Source: JAAYZH01 sp964479695
GTDB lineage: Bacteria > Bacillota > Clostridia > Saccharofermentanales > Fastidiosipilaceae
NCBI GenBank assembly: GCA_964479695.1
Contig: CAYZSO010000024.1
Coordinates: 1-42,046 of the forward strand
DNA length: 42,046 nt
Direction of reading: 5' to 3'
Shown: in pieces, positions 16,037 through 23,309 of the stretch
Numbering within the stretch: the stretch's first letter is position 1
How the letters are laid out: each line of letters begins with the position of its first letter
Made by a program: the position numbers and the translations under genes
Notes under the pieces: generated by a model
Told to the model about the DNA's origin: nothing
Database searches by the model: none
What the model saw: the letters and a program-made list of their open reading frames with translations, nothing else

Positions 16037-16624
16037 ATGTTCTTCTCAATCTCAAGTGGTTGGGAACTTTTCTGGTTAGATGTTTTCATTTATATCGTGC
16101 AACAAATTGCGCGTGTATTCATTGATTATCTCCTGCCGAAGTCCTGGTCCGACTCCTCTCGTTGGTGGTTCCAATGTTTCGCCTGGGAGGATGGCGGCAA
16201 ATTTTACGAGAAATATTTCAAGGTCTCTTATTGGAAGGACTTCCTCCCGGTGGTAAACGGCCTGAATGAGGTAGATAAGAGCCACCTTCAGTCGCTGGAG
16301 CCGGAGTATCTGGAGTCCTTCATCCATGATATCAATCTGGGCGAGAGTAACCATGTTCGTTCAATCATTATGACCGGAATTTTCATCATTTGGAATCCTC
16401 CGGGGATGTTCTTCCTCATCTTCACCTTAAGTTTTCTGGGGCACCTCCCCTTCATCATCATTCAGCGCTACAACCGTCCCCGTATGCAGCGGCTTCTGCG
16501 GATCAATCGGAAGCGACAAGAGCAGCGGGAGAAGGTGGCATTGGCCAAAGCCGCCCCCAACCAATCCTCCGAATCCCTCGAATCCCCCGAATCCCCGGCT
16601 CAGACTAGCGAATCTTCCTTGTAA
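16037..16624 (+). CDS. CrtO-like (glycosyl-diaponeurosporenoate acyltransferase family) membrane protein
   Basis: A 195-residue membrane protein that I assign to the CrtO family. That family is named after the staphylococcal enzyme that adds a fatty acyl chain to a glycosylated carotenoid. The supporting blocks are the Trp/Phe-rich WFQCFAWEDGGKFYEKYFKV, YWKDFLP, and the paired-helix segment with WNPP followed by PFIIIQRYNRPR. The ATG at 16037 has GAGGT before it; a longer frame opens 15 codons upstream without support. No carotenoid genes (crtM/N/P/Q) are nearby, so the acceptor is more likely a glycolipid made by the adjacent glycosyltransferases. The tail carries a Ser/Glu/Pro repeat (ESLESPESP) that arises from a 9-bp DNA repeat continuing past the stop codon. 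Confidence 0.78.
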   Translation: MFFSISSGWELFWLDVFIYIVQQIARVFIDYLLPKSWSDSSRWWFQCFAWEDGGKFYEKYFKVSYWKDFLPVVNGLNEVDKSHLQSLEPEYLESFIHDINLGESNHVRSIIMTGIFIIWNPPGMFFLIFTLSFLGHLPFIIIQRYNRPRMQRLLRINRKRQEQREKVALAKAAPNQSSESLESPESPAQTSESSL

Positions 16625-16660
16625 CGGCGATCCCCCGAATCCTCCTGAACAGAACTATCG
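16563..16660. repeat. CGAATCCCC-type short repeat crossing a stop codon
   Basis: Near-copies of CGAATCCYCC lie at about 16568-16596, again at 16609 (CGAATCTTCC) and beyond the stop at about 16634 (CGAATCCTCC) and 16657. The first copies encode the Ser/Glu-rich tail of the CrtO-like protein; the later ones are untranslated. This shows that the repeat is a DNA-level feature and not a selected protein motif. Confidence 0.65.
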
Positions 16661-16733
16661 AATCATTTCAGCTAAAATGTTTGCATCACTGAAAATAGAG
16701 GCAATTACGTTATTTAGAGGAAAGAGGTAGCAC

Positions 16734-18245
16734 ATGGCACATGAATCATCCACTGCAATCGCGGACATCGCCGTCTTGGGCATGGCAGTAATGGGCAAGA
16801 ATCTGGCCCTCAACATGGCAGACCACGGTTTCCGAGTCGCCGTCTACAACCGCACCACAGCGAAGGCTCAGCAGGCCGTTGCGGATCACCCGGAACAGCA
16901 GCTGATCCTGGCCGAGACACTCGAGGATCTGGTCTCGCTGTTGAAGAAACCCCGTAAATTTTTCCTGATGGTCAAGGCCGGTGATCCCACCGACCAGCTG
17001 ATCAATGAGCTCCTCCCTCTGCTTGAAGAAGGCGACATCATTATGGATGGCGGCAACGCCCATTTTCAAGACACCAGGCGCCGTGATCAGGCAGTTAAGG
17101 CACGTGGGCTCCGCTACTTGGGCGTCGGCGTTTCAGGCGGTGAATCCGGAGCGCGTTCAGGTCCCGCCATCATGCCCGGTGGTGATGAGGAAACCTACAA
17201 CTTAGTCGCGCCCATTCTCACAGCCATTGCGGCCAAAGCCCCCGACGGCGAGCCTTGTTGCGCTTTTATGGGAGAGAATGGTGCCGGCCACTACGTCAAA
17301 ATGGTTCACAATGCGATTGAATATGCCGACATGCAGCTGATCGCTGACCTCTACTATTATCTGCGGTCAAAAGATCTCACCAATCACGAAATCGCCGAGG
17401 TCTTCACCAGCTGGAATACGGGAGATCTGTCCTCTTATCTAAGCGAAATCACTGTGAGAATTCTGCGGGAACGAGATCCGGAAGACCCTGCCATTGACCT
17501 GCAAGCCGGTCAGACGGAAGAGCCAATCGACCCCGATCTACGAGCCTACGGCGCAAACCCGGAGAGTGCTTTCCTGGTCGACCACATCCTGGATATTTCC
17601 CGGAACAAAGGCACCGGCAAATGGACGAATGAAGAAGCCCTCAATTTGGGCATCGATCTCTCTGTTCTAAGTGCCGGCCTAAACACACGCTACATCAGCA
17701 CGGACAAAGGCCTTAGAGTCGAGGCATCCCGGGTCCTTCCGTCCGGTTTCTTGCCGGCCCCGGTGACCGCACCTGATGCCGCTGATTTGGCGAGAGCCTT
17801 CCTCGCCGCCCGCCTCTTAGCCTACGCCCAGGGCTTCGCCCTTTACAAGGCGGCCGCCAAGGCCTATTCCTGGAACCTCAATTACCGCACCATTGCCGCG
17901 ACTTTCCGCGCCGGCTGCATCATCCGCTCGACACTCCTGACTCCAATCATGGCGGCTTATGAAGCGGATCCTGATCTGGAGCATCTTCTCTTGTCGCCGA
18001 ATTTCACCGGTACTTTGGCAGAAGGAATTCCGGCTTTGCGAAGACTTTGCGGAGAAACCTCAGCGTCCGGCGTGCCGCTGCCGGCTTTTCAGGCGGCCTT
18101 GAGCTACTACGACCAATTGCGGACCGCCAGAAGCAGCGCCAACTTGATCCAAGCGCAGCGCGATTATTTCGGCGCGCATACATTCCAACGCACCGACCGT
18201 GAAGGGGTTTTCCATCACGAATGGCCGCAGACGGACGAGGCTTAA
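16734..18245 (+). CDS. gnd: 6-phosphogluconate dehydrogenase, decarboxylating
   Basis: This 503-residue enzyme oxidises and decarboxylates 6-phosphogluconate to ribulose 5-phosphate, making NADPH in the oxidative pentose phosphate pathway. It has an N-terminal Rossmann dinucleotide fold (LGMAVMGKNLALNMADHGF, about 15-33) with the NADP-preferring NRT after the second strand. Also visible are DGGNAHFQDTRRR, GVGVSGGESGARSGPAIMPGG, and the catalytic lysine segment HYVKMVHNAIEY (about 185-196). The all-helical C-terminal domain ends in the dimer tail QRDYFGAHTFQRTD. The length is slightly above the usual 470-485. AAAGAGG precedes the ATG. zwf starts 2 bp after its stop, so the two oxidative-branch enzymes form one operon; the sugar lactonase gene is not here. 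Confidence 0.97.
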   Translation: MAHESSTAIADIAVLGMAVMGKNLALNMADHGFRVAVYNRTTAKAQQAVADHPEQQLILAETLEDLVSLLKKPRKFFLMVKAGDPTDQLINELLPLLEEGDIIMDGGNAHFQDTRRRDQAVKARGLRYLGVGVSGGESGARSGPAIMPGGDEETYNLVAPILTAIAAKAPDGEPCCAFMGENGAGHYVKMVHNAIEYADMQLIADLYYYLRSKDLTNHEIAEVFTSWNTGDLSSYLSEITVRILRERDPEDPAIDLQAGQTEEPIDPDLRAYGANPESAFLVDHILDISRNKGTGKWTNEEALNLGIDLSVLSAGLNTRYISTDKGLRVEASRVLPSGFLPAPVTAPDAADLARAFLAARLLAYAQGFALYKAAAKAYSWNLNYRTIAATFRAGCIIRSTLLTPIMAAYEADPDLEHLLLSPNFTGTLAEGIPALRRLCGETSASGVPLPAFQAALSYYDQLRTARSSANLIQAQRDYFGAHTFQRTDREGVFHHEWPQTDEA

Positions 18246-18247
18246 CT

Positions 18248-19675
18248 ATGCATCACGTCGTATACACATTGTTTGGTGCGACCGGCGACCTCACGATGCG
18301 CAAGCTCATGCCGGCTTTCTATAACTTGTATGCCAGAGGGCTCGTTGAGGAAACGGTGACTTTCTTGGCTTTGGGCAGGCGTGAATGGAGCCGGGAAGAT
18401 TATCTCTCAGAGATCGAACCCTGGATTCGTCAGTTCGCACGTTTCAAAGTCACAGACGAAATGTTTACGGAATTTGCCAAACGCGTAGATTACTTGGAGA
18501 TGAACTTTACCAAGCAAGCGGATTATCTCACACTCTTTCGCTACTATGACGAGCATCAATATGACGACAGGCAGCCCATGCGCTACCTCTTCTATTTTGC
18601 TGTAGCCCCGGAATTCTTCCCGGTTATTTCAGATAACCTTCTTGAAACCGGCTGTCTTCGCGGGCAATGCCGCGTCGTAATTGAGAAGCCTTTTGGCAGC
18701 AACCTCGACGACGCGAGAGAAATTACGAATAAATTGTCGGCCGCCTTCGGCATCGATCAGATCTACCATATTGACCACTACCTCGGCAAAGAGATGGTTC
18801 AGAACATCATGACCTTGCGTCGCGAAAACGCGCTGTTCCGTGCTGCTTGGAACCGTGAATCGATCGAATCGGTTGAGATCAATGCCTTAGAAGAGCTCGA
18901 CATCGGCAATCGCGGCGCCTACTACGACGCCACGGGCGCTCTCAAAGACATGATCCAAGGTCACCTCTTCCAAGTCATGACCATTGTCGCAATGGAACCT
19001 GTTAACCAGAATGATACTGACGCCCTCCAAACAGCCCAGGCTGCCCTTCTGCAGGCTTTGCGCCCGCCTGAAGACGATATCCGTTCACAATTAGCGCTCG
19101 GCCAATACGAGGGATATAGAGACACTCCGCATGTCGCGCCTGATAGTGAGACAGAAACCTATGCAGCGCTGAAGGTTCACATCGATAACGATCGCTGGCA
19201 AGGCGTCCCTTTCTACCTTCGCAGTGGCAAGGCTTTGGCCGAACGCAAAACATTTGTCACCATAAACTTCAAACAAATCGGTGAAAATCCTCACACCGAT
19301 CGATTGCATATCGAAATCCAGCCCCAAGAAGGAATCGCCCTTTCCTTCATCATCAAGAAGCCCGGCAGCCGTGATGAGACAACAGAAGTCAACATGAACT
19401 TCTGCCAAAGCTGCAATCTTGAAGCCCACAGCAACACGCCGGAAGCGTATGAACGTCTCCTCCTCGCCGCTTACGAAGGTCAACGCGAATTTTTCACCCC
19501 CTGGGAGCAGATCGTCCGCTCTTGGACCTGGATGCATGAGCTTCGTGAGAAGCGCGACGAAGCCGGCTTGAAACCGGAAATTTACGCCCGCGGCAGCTGG
19601 GGTCCCTCTGGCGCGGATGCCCTTCTGGCTGCTAGCGGCCACTCCTGGACCAACGAAACCGAAACCTTGACGTGA
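18248..19675 (+). CDS. zwf: Glucose-6-phosphate 1-dehydrogenase
   Basis: This 475-residue enzyme oxidises glucose 6-phosphate to 6-phosphogluconolactone, the entry step of the oxidative pentose phosphate pathway. The coenzyme motif GATGDLTMRK is at residues 10-19, VIEKPFG follows near residue 145, and the substrate-binding IDHYLGKE lies at about 174-181. The ATG at 18248 sits 2 bp after the gnd stop, with the GACGAGG of the gnd end as ribosome binding site; the frame opens 9 codons earlier inside gnd, which is less likely. The gnd-zwf order is the reverse of the pathway. The final codons (Leu-Thr-stop) form the first unit of a GACGTGAAG tandem repeat that continues into the intergenic DNA. 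Confidence 0.97.
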   Translation: MHHVVYTLFGATGDLTMRKLMPAFYNLYARGLVEETVTFLALGRREWSREDYLSEIEPWIRQFARFKVTDEMFTEFAKRVDYLEMNFTKQADYLTLFRYYDEHQYDDRQPMRYLFYFAVAPEFFPVISDNLLETGCLRGQCRVVIEKPFGSNLDDAREITNKLSAAFGIDQIYHIDHYLGKEMVQNIMTLRRENALFRAAWNRESIESVEINALEELDIGNRGAYYDATGALKDMIQGHLFQVMTIVAMEPVNQNDTDALQTAQAALLQALRPPEDDIRSQLALGQYEGYRDTPHVAPDSETETYAALKVHIDNDRWQGVPFYLRSGKALAERKTFVTINFKQIGENPHTDRLHIEIQPQEGIALSFIIKKPGSRDETTEVNMNFCQSCNLEAHSNTPEAYERLLLAAYEGQREFFTPWEQIVRSWTWMHELREKRDEAGLKPEIYARGSWGPSGADALLAASGHSWTNETETLT

Positions 19676-19776
19676 AGCAGCTGACGTGAAGTTTCTGACG
19701 TGGGCATGAAGCAGCTGACGTGAAGTTTCTCACGTGAAGCATCTGACGTGGGCATGAAGCAGATGACGTGAAGCCC
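19668..19776. repeat. GACGTGAAG-type tandem repeat with higher-order unit, starting in the zwf stop codon
   Basis: Units of about 14 bp (GACGTGAAGCAGCT, GACGTGAAGTTTCT and variants) alternate with a 20-bp form containing GACGTGGGCATGAAGCAG. The order short-short-long occurs twice, a higher-order repeat of about 48 bp. The zwf TGA at 19673-19675 lies inside the first GACGTGAAG. The array fills most of the gap to the cyclase gene. Confidence 0.88.
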
Positions 19777-19830
19777 CGAAACCTGAACGTGAAAACGTAA
19801 CATTCAACAAAACGCAATAAGGAGATCACC

Positions 19831-20448
19831 ATGTACTATGATATCAATCGCCCCATCCGCGAAGAGATGGCCGTGTATAAGAACAAAGAAGCCAAGCTTC
19901 CCACCTTCGAATGGGTCGCGCTCTATGAAGAGACCCAAACCAACGAATCCACCTTAAAAATGAATCTGCACACAGGCACACACATGGACGCTCCGCTCCA
20001 TAAGCTTGAAGGAGGCGGAGCCGTTGAAGATTTGGATCTCAAGCTTTTCGACGGCCCTTGCCGTGTGTTGGATCTGACTAACGTCGAGGGCTTCATCACG
20101 GCAGAAGATCTTATCCCCTTCCAAATAGAAGAGGACGAGAGAATCCTTCTCAAAACCAGAAACTCATTCGAAGAGGATTTCAACCCCTCCTATATTGCCC
20201 TGTCCGTCTCTGCCGCAGAATATCTTCGTGATCGCGAAATTCTTTCCTTAGGGATCGACGCCATGAGCATCGGGCGCGGCGAGACAAACACACGCGTCCA
20301 CGAAATTATCCTAGGCGCAGGCATCGGTGTCTTGGAAGACGTTAGGTTGGCCAAAGTCCCCCAAGGCGACTACCTAATCACCGCATTCCCACTTCTGCTG
20401 GAAGGCCGTGAAGCCAGCCCAACCCGCGCAATTCTGAAAACAATTTGA
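19831..20448 (+). CDS. Cyclase family protein (kynurenine formamidase-like metal hydrolase)
   Basis: A 205-residue member of the cyclase family (PF04199), cytosolic metal-dependent amidohydrolases that include kynurenine formamidase, isatin hydrolase and polyketide cyclases. The signature HTGTHMDAPLH (about residues 47-57) supplies the metal ligands. A second cluster, SLGIDAMSIGR, and the later HEIILGAGIGVLEDV are family features. AAGGAG precedes the ATG. It follows zwf at 155 bp across a tandem-repeat region and may be read from the same promoter. No tryptophan catabolism gene is nearby, so the substrate cannot be fixed; an arylformamidase or another small ring-opening amidase are both possible. 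Confidence 0.88.
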   Translation: MYYDINRPIREEMAVYKNKEAKLPTFEWVALYEETQTNESTLKMNLHTGTHMDAPLHKLEGGGAVEDLDLKLFDGPCRVLDLTNVEGFITAEDLIPFQIEEDERILLKTRNSFEEDFNPSYIALSVSAAEYLRDREILSLGIDAMSIGRGETNTRVHEIILGAGIGVLEDVRLAKVPQGDYLITAFPLLLEGREASPTRAILKTI

Positions 20449-20800
20449 GTAGAGTTCGCGGGGTTCATCTTCAGCTATTCGAGCGTCGTTCGCTCAGCTA
20501 CATCTTCTGGCGGCAAGTGCCACCACCCACTCAATCTGACAGTAATTAGGTGGAACGCTAAGTTCCACTTATTGCAGCTTGGGTTGCTTCTCCTTTACCC
20601 AACAGATTATTGTCGGTGCGCCTCATTCTGCTTATTGCTACGGAGGCTATTTTCTCAGCAAGACATCTAGTTATGGAATGTACGTATAGCTACGACTTAT
20701 TGCAATAAGTTTTTACAATCTGCTCTGAATTCAGGATGTTGTGGCCAAGAATTTGTTACCTGGGAACCCTTCGCCCGCTTAATTTTTCCAACGCCCGCCA
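20449..20800. other. Non-coding stretch with conserved 42-bp block and CTTATTGC triplet
   Basis: No gene is visible. A TGGAAC-GCTAA-GTTCCA hairpin is at 20551-20567. CTTATTGC occurs three times at near-regular spacing (20568, 20631, 20696). The block 20669-20710 (starting AGTTATGGAATGTACG and ending in the palindrome ACTTATTGCAATAAGT) matches 39113-39154 at about 39 of 42 positions. Both copies precede a member of the inverted-arm repeat family. Confidence 0.65.
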
Positions 20801-21127
20801 AATTTTTCCAATCTGGTCGAGATCCGGAATGTTGCTACAAAGAATGTTGTTACACGGAAGACCCTGCGTCTCTTTAGGCATCTGACTGAATGATTACTGA
20901 CCTGAGAGCAGGGATTGCTGAATGTATTCTGACATTTACAGTAATATTCTAAAGTCATGACAAAACAGCAGCAGAGAAGATATCTCCACAACCAAGCGCA
21001 AGTCAGGCTGTTGTCGCAAGATTCTCGATTCTAACCAATCTGGAAACAGCATAACAAACACTCTAATTTTATCTCAACTATCACTGAACAAATAAGAGGT
21101 ACAATACGTTGCTGATACCGCTCCGCC
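20801..21127 (+). repeat. Repeat element B: inverted-arm family, first unit of a 327-bp tandem pair
   Basis: Inverted arms are at 20805-20839 and 21012-21046 (span 242 bp). Internal direct repeats CTGAATGATTACTGACCT (20886-20903) and CTGAATGTATTCTGACAT (20918-20935) are offset 32 bp. The unit ends with the ACAATACGTTGCTGATACCG box and CTCCGCC. One arm has TTGCTACA where all others have TTGCGACA. Short minus-strand frames here duplicate those in element C and are not supported as genes. Confidence 0.85.
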
Positions 21128-21454
21128 AATTTTTCCAATCTGGTCGAGATCCGGAATGTTGCGACAAAGAATGTTGTTGCATAGAAGACCCTACATCCCT
21201 TTAGGCATCCGACTGAATGATTACTGACCTCAGAGCAAGGATTGCTGAATGTATTCTGACATTTACAGTAATATTGCAAAGTCATGACAAAACAGCAGCA
21301 GAGAAGATATCCCCAAAACCAAGCGCAAGTCAGGCTGTTGTCGCAAGATTCTCGATTCTAACCAATCTGGAAACAGCATAACAAACACTCTAATTTTATC
21401 TCAACTATCACTGAACAAATAAGAGGAACAATACGTTGCTGATACCGCTCCGCC
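21128..21454 (+). repeat. Repeat element C: second unit of the 327-bp tandem pair
   Basis: A near-identical copy of element B (roughly 15 differences in 327 bp by eye). Arms are at 21132-21166 and 21339-21373; direct repeats are at 21213-21230 and 21245-21262, again offset 32 bp. The two units abut exactly, so the whole unit from the left arm to CTCCGCC was duplicated in tandem, marking its functional or recombinational length. Confidence 0.88.
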
Positions 21455-21657
21455 AATAATGCAAATGACCAAGTGAAGATGCTTAGGAACGATAAGTCGC
21501 CCATACCATTACTTATTATATTTCGTATAATGAAATCAGAGCTCAGCCCCGAACTAGGAGTCAGAAAGAAACAGGCGACCGAAAGTCAACATATGAGCCG
21601 TAAAGCTGAATATCAGAGCAAAGTCGAAAAAACAGAAGTCAGAAGTCAGAAGGCAAA
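21455..21657. other. Non-coding stretch downstream of element C
   Basis: No gene is visible. A small hairpin (ATTATA-TTTCG-TATAAT) lies near 21515-21532. The AGAAGTCAGAAG-like stretch near 21640 is a short imperfect repeat. Confidence 0.4.
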
Positions 21658-21972
21658 TCAAAGCCAGAAAAAATATAGGAGCAGCATAACGGCAACCATG
21701 AGGCCAATAGAAATGCCGCCGTAGATGAGGAAGGCTTTGATTACGCCATTGCGGATAGATCTCTTCTCATCTTTTGTGAGCTCAACTGTGTCGCTTTGGG
21801 TGAGCGGATAGCCTTGGTCGTCCAGCTTGGGAATTTTGTTGCGGCGGCCGCCTACGAATAGTCTCTCCGGAATTGAAGTGGGCATGCCGTCGACAGACAT
21901 GTCTGCGATGACACGGCCATCATCAATGAATGGCTCTTTTTTCTTCTTGTTTTTTTTATCGGGTTTTGTCAT
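21658..21972 (-). CDS. Small membrane protein of unknown function
   Basis: A 104-residue protein with a very lysine-rich start (KPDKKNKKKKEP), a middle segment beginning DDGRVIADMSVDGMP, and one C-terminal membrane helix (about 78-102, GGISIGLMVAVMLLLYFFW). The layout suggests a cytosolic domain tethered to the membrane. The DDGRxIADMS stretch resembles a segment I associate with uncharacterised Clostridia proteins, but no function is known to me. No clear ribosome binding site precedes the ATG, only an A-rich run, so the start is uncertain. It lies downstream of the opp operon on the same strand, separated by about 290 bp of repeat-rich DNA. Confidence 0.65.
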   Translation of the reverse strand: MTKPDKKNKKKKEPFIDDGRVIADMSVDGMPTSIPERLFVGGRRNKIPKLDDQGYPLTQSDTVELTKDEKRSIRNGVIKAFLIYGGISIGLMVAVMLLLYFFWL

Positions 21973-22093
21973 GTTTTTTTTATATTTCTACTTCTTCTGC
22001 AGTAATCACAATTGCAGTAATCACTATTGCGTTGCGTAAATTCAGCTACTGCAACTGACAAACGCTCACTTCAACACGAGAGCTAGCGCTAGC

Positions 22094-22178
22094 TGCGAAG
22101 TCACTACAATTGCCAGCGTAGCATCAACTGCGGCAGTTGCGAAATCACTACAACTGCCTACGTAGCATCCTGCGGCAG
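22094..22178. repeat. 44-bp direct repeat, two copies
   Basis: A unit beginning TGCGAARTCACTACAAYTGCC and continuing through CGTAGCATC to TGCGGCAG occurs at 22094 and 22138. It lies just after the end of the opp operon. Confidence 0.75.
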
Positions 22179-22214
22179 CCGCCGTCATGACTATGATTAC
22201 GGCTGGCGGCTGCC
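22172..22214 (-). terminator. Strong stem-loop beyond oppF
   Basis: GGCAGCCGCC (22174-22183) pairs with GGCGGCTGCC (22205-22214), and an inner GCCG/CGGC pair extends the stem. Read on the minus strand it lies about 47 bp after the oppF stop and could end or protect the operon transcript. No U-tract follows, so intrinsic termination is uncertain. Confidence 0.45.
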
Positions 22215-22261
22215 ACCGCCCAATCTTCACGCTCTGGCGGCTGCAGCCGAACAATCATTAC

Positions 22262-23293
22262 TTATGCTTGTGCTGTTCCTGCGACTCCGGCGGTTTCGGT
22301 GGTCACAGTGTCCTGGGGATAGAGGTGGCAGGCCACTTTGTGGCCGGGTTCGTACTCTTTGAAGTCGGGGGCGACTTTGGCACAAATATCCATCGCATAC
22401 TTACAACGAGTCCTGAACTTGCAGCCTGAAGGTGGATTCACAGGGCTCGGGATATCCCCTTCCAGAATGACGCGATCCATCTTGAGGTCCGGATCTGCAA
22501 CCGGAACAGCGGACAAGAGTGCCTGGGTGTAGGGGTGCATCGGGTGAGCAAAGATCTTTTTCTCATCCCCCATCTCCATCATTGACCCAAGGTACATAAC
22601 GCCAATCGTGTCCGAAATATATTCGACTACGGAAAGGTCATGGGAAATGAAGAGGTAGCTGTAGCCGAATTCATCCTGCAAGTCCTGGAGCAAGTTTAGG
22701 ATCTGTGCCTGAATGGAGACGTCCAGGGCTGAGACCGGCTCATCACAAATAATCAGGTCAGGTTTCAGGGCAACGGCACGAGCAATGCAGATGCGCTGGC
22801 GCTGACCACCGGAAAATTCATGGGGATAGCGCGAAGCATATTGATAAGGTAGTCCACATGAGTTCATGATCTTCGCAATATAGTTGTCATGCTCGGACTT
22901 GGGCACAATGTTGTGCTCACGAACCGCCTCACCAATAATTTCACCTACCGGCATACGAGGAGAAAGACTGGAATATGGATCCTGGAAGATCATTTGCATA
23001 CGAGGGCGCATCTTGCGAAGCTCTCGGGAGGAGAGTTTTGCAAGGTTCTTCCCTTCGAAATAGACCTCTCCGTCAGTCACAGATAAGAGGCGCAAGATTG
23101 TGCGGCCGGCTGTTGTCTTACCACAGCCGGATTCGCCGACAAGCCCCATGGTGGTGCCGCGTTTCAGGGTAAAGGAGATGTCGTCAACGGCTTTCACAAA
23201 ACGCTTCTCCGTGCCCTTGCGGCCGGCAGGGAAATACTTCTTTAAATTCTTGACGACGAGGATGTCGTCTGCATGCTGTTGGATGTCACTCAT
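22262..23293 (-). CDS. oppF: Oligopeptide ABC transporter ATP-binding protein OppF
   Basis: A 343-residue cytosolic ATPase subunit of the oligopeptide importer. It has Walker A GESGCGKTT (about 54-62), signature FSGGQRQR, Walker B LIICDEPVSALD, and a C-terminal oligo/dipeptide (oligo_HPY) extension. The extension has four cysteines in the spacing known to hold an iron-sulfur cluster in related Dpp/Opp ATPases (GCKFRTRCKYAMDIC and a later C). It is the last gene of oppABCDF, 16 bp after oppD. It functions as a heterodimer with OppD beneath the OppB/OppC permeases. Confidence 0.95.
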   Translation of the reverse strand: MSDIQQHADDILVVKNLKKYFPAGRKGTEKRFVKAVDDISFTLKRGTTMGLVGESGCGKTTAGRTILRLLSVTDGEVYFEGKNLAKLSSRELRKMRPRMQMIFQDPYSSLSPRMPVGEIIGEAVREHNIVPKSEHDNYIAKIMNSCGLPYQYASRYPHEFSGGQRQRICIARAVALKPDLIICDEPVSALDVSIQAQILNLLQDLQDEFGYSYLFISHDLSVVEYISDTIGVMYLGSMMEMGDEKKIFAHPMHPYTQALLSAVPVADPDLKMDRVILEGDIPSPVNPPSGCKFRTRCKYAMDICAKVAPDFKEYEPGHKVACHLYPQDTVTTETAGVAGTAQA

Positions 23294-23309
23294 AGTCTGT
23301 GTATCCGAT

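Noticed and set aside
15864..16055. 63-residue minus-strand frame before the glycosyltransferase
   Set aside because: It covers the ribosome site of the TTG-started glycosyltransferase and the start of the divergent gene, and shows no recognisable sequence.
20779..21285. Two small minus-strand frames (70 and 84 residues) with similar proteins, and a 95-residue plus-strand frame at 4132-4419 sharing the VASFRI-TKLEK-like end
   Set aside because: The similarity follows from the shared inverted-arm DNA repeat. Both arms give the same peptide-like end because they are inverted copies, frames break in element D, and no ribosome site is present.
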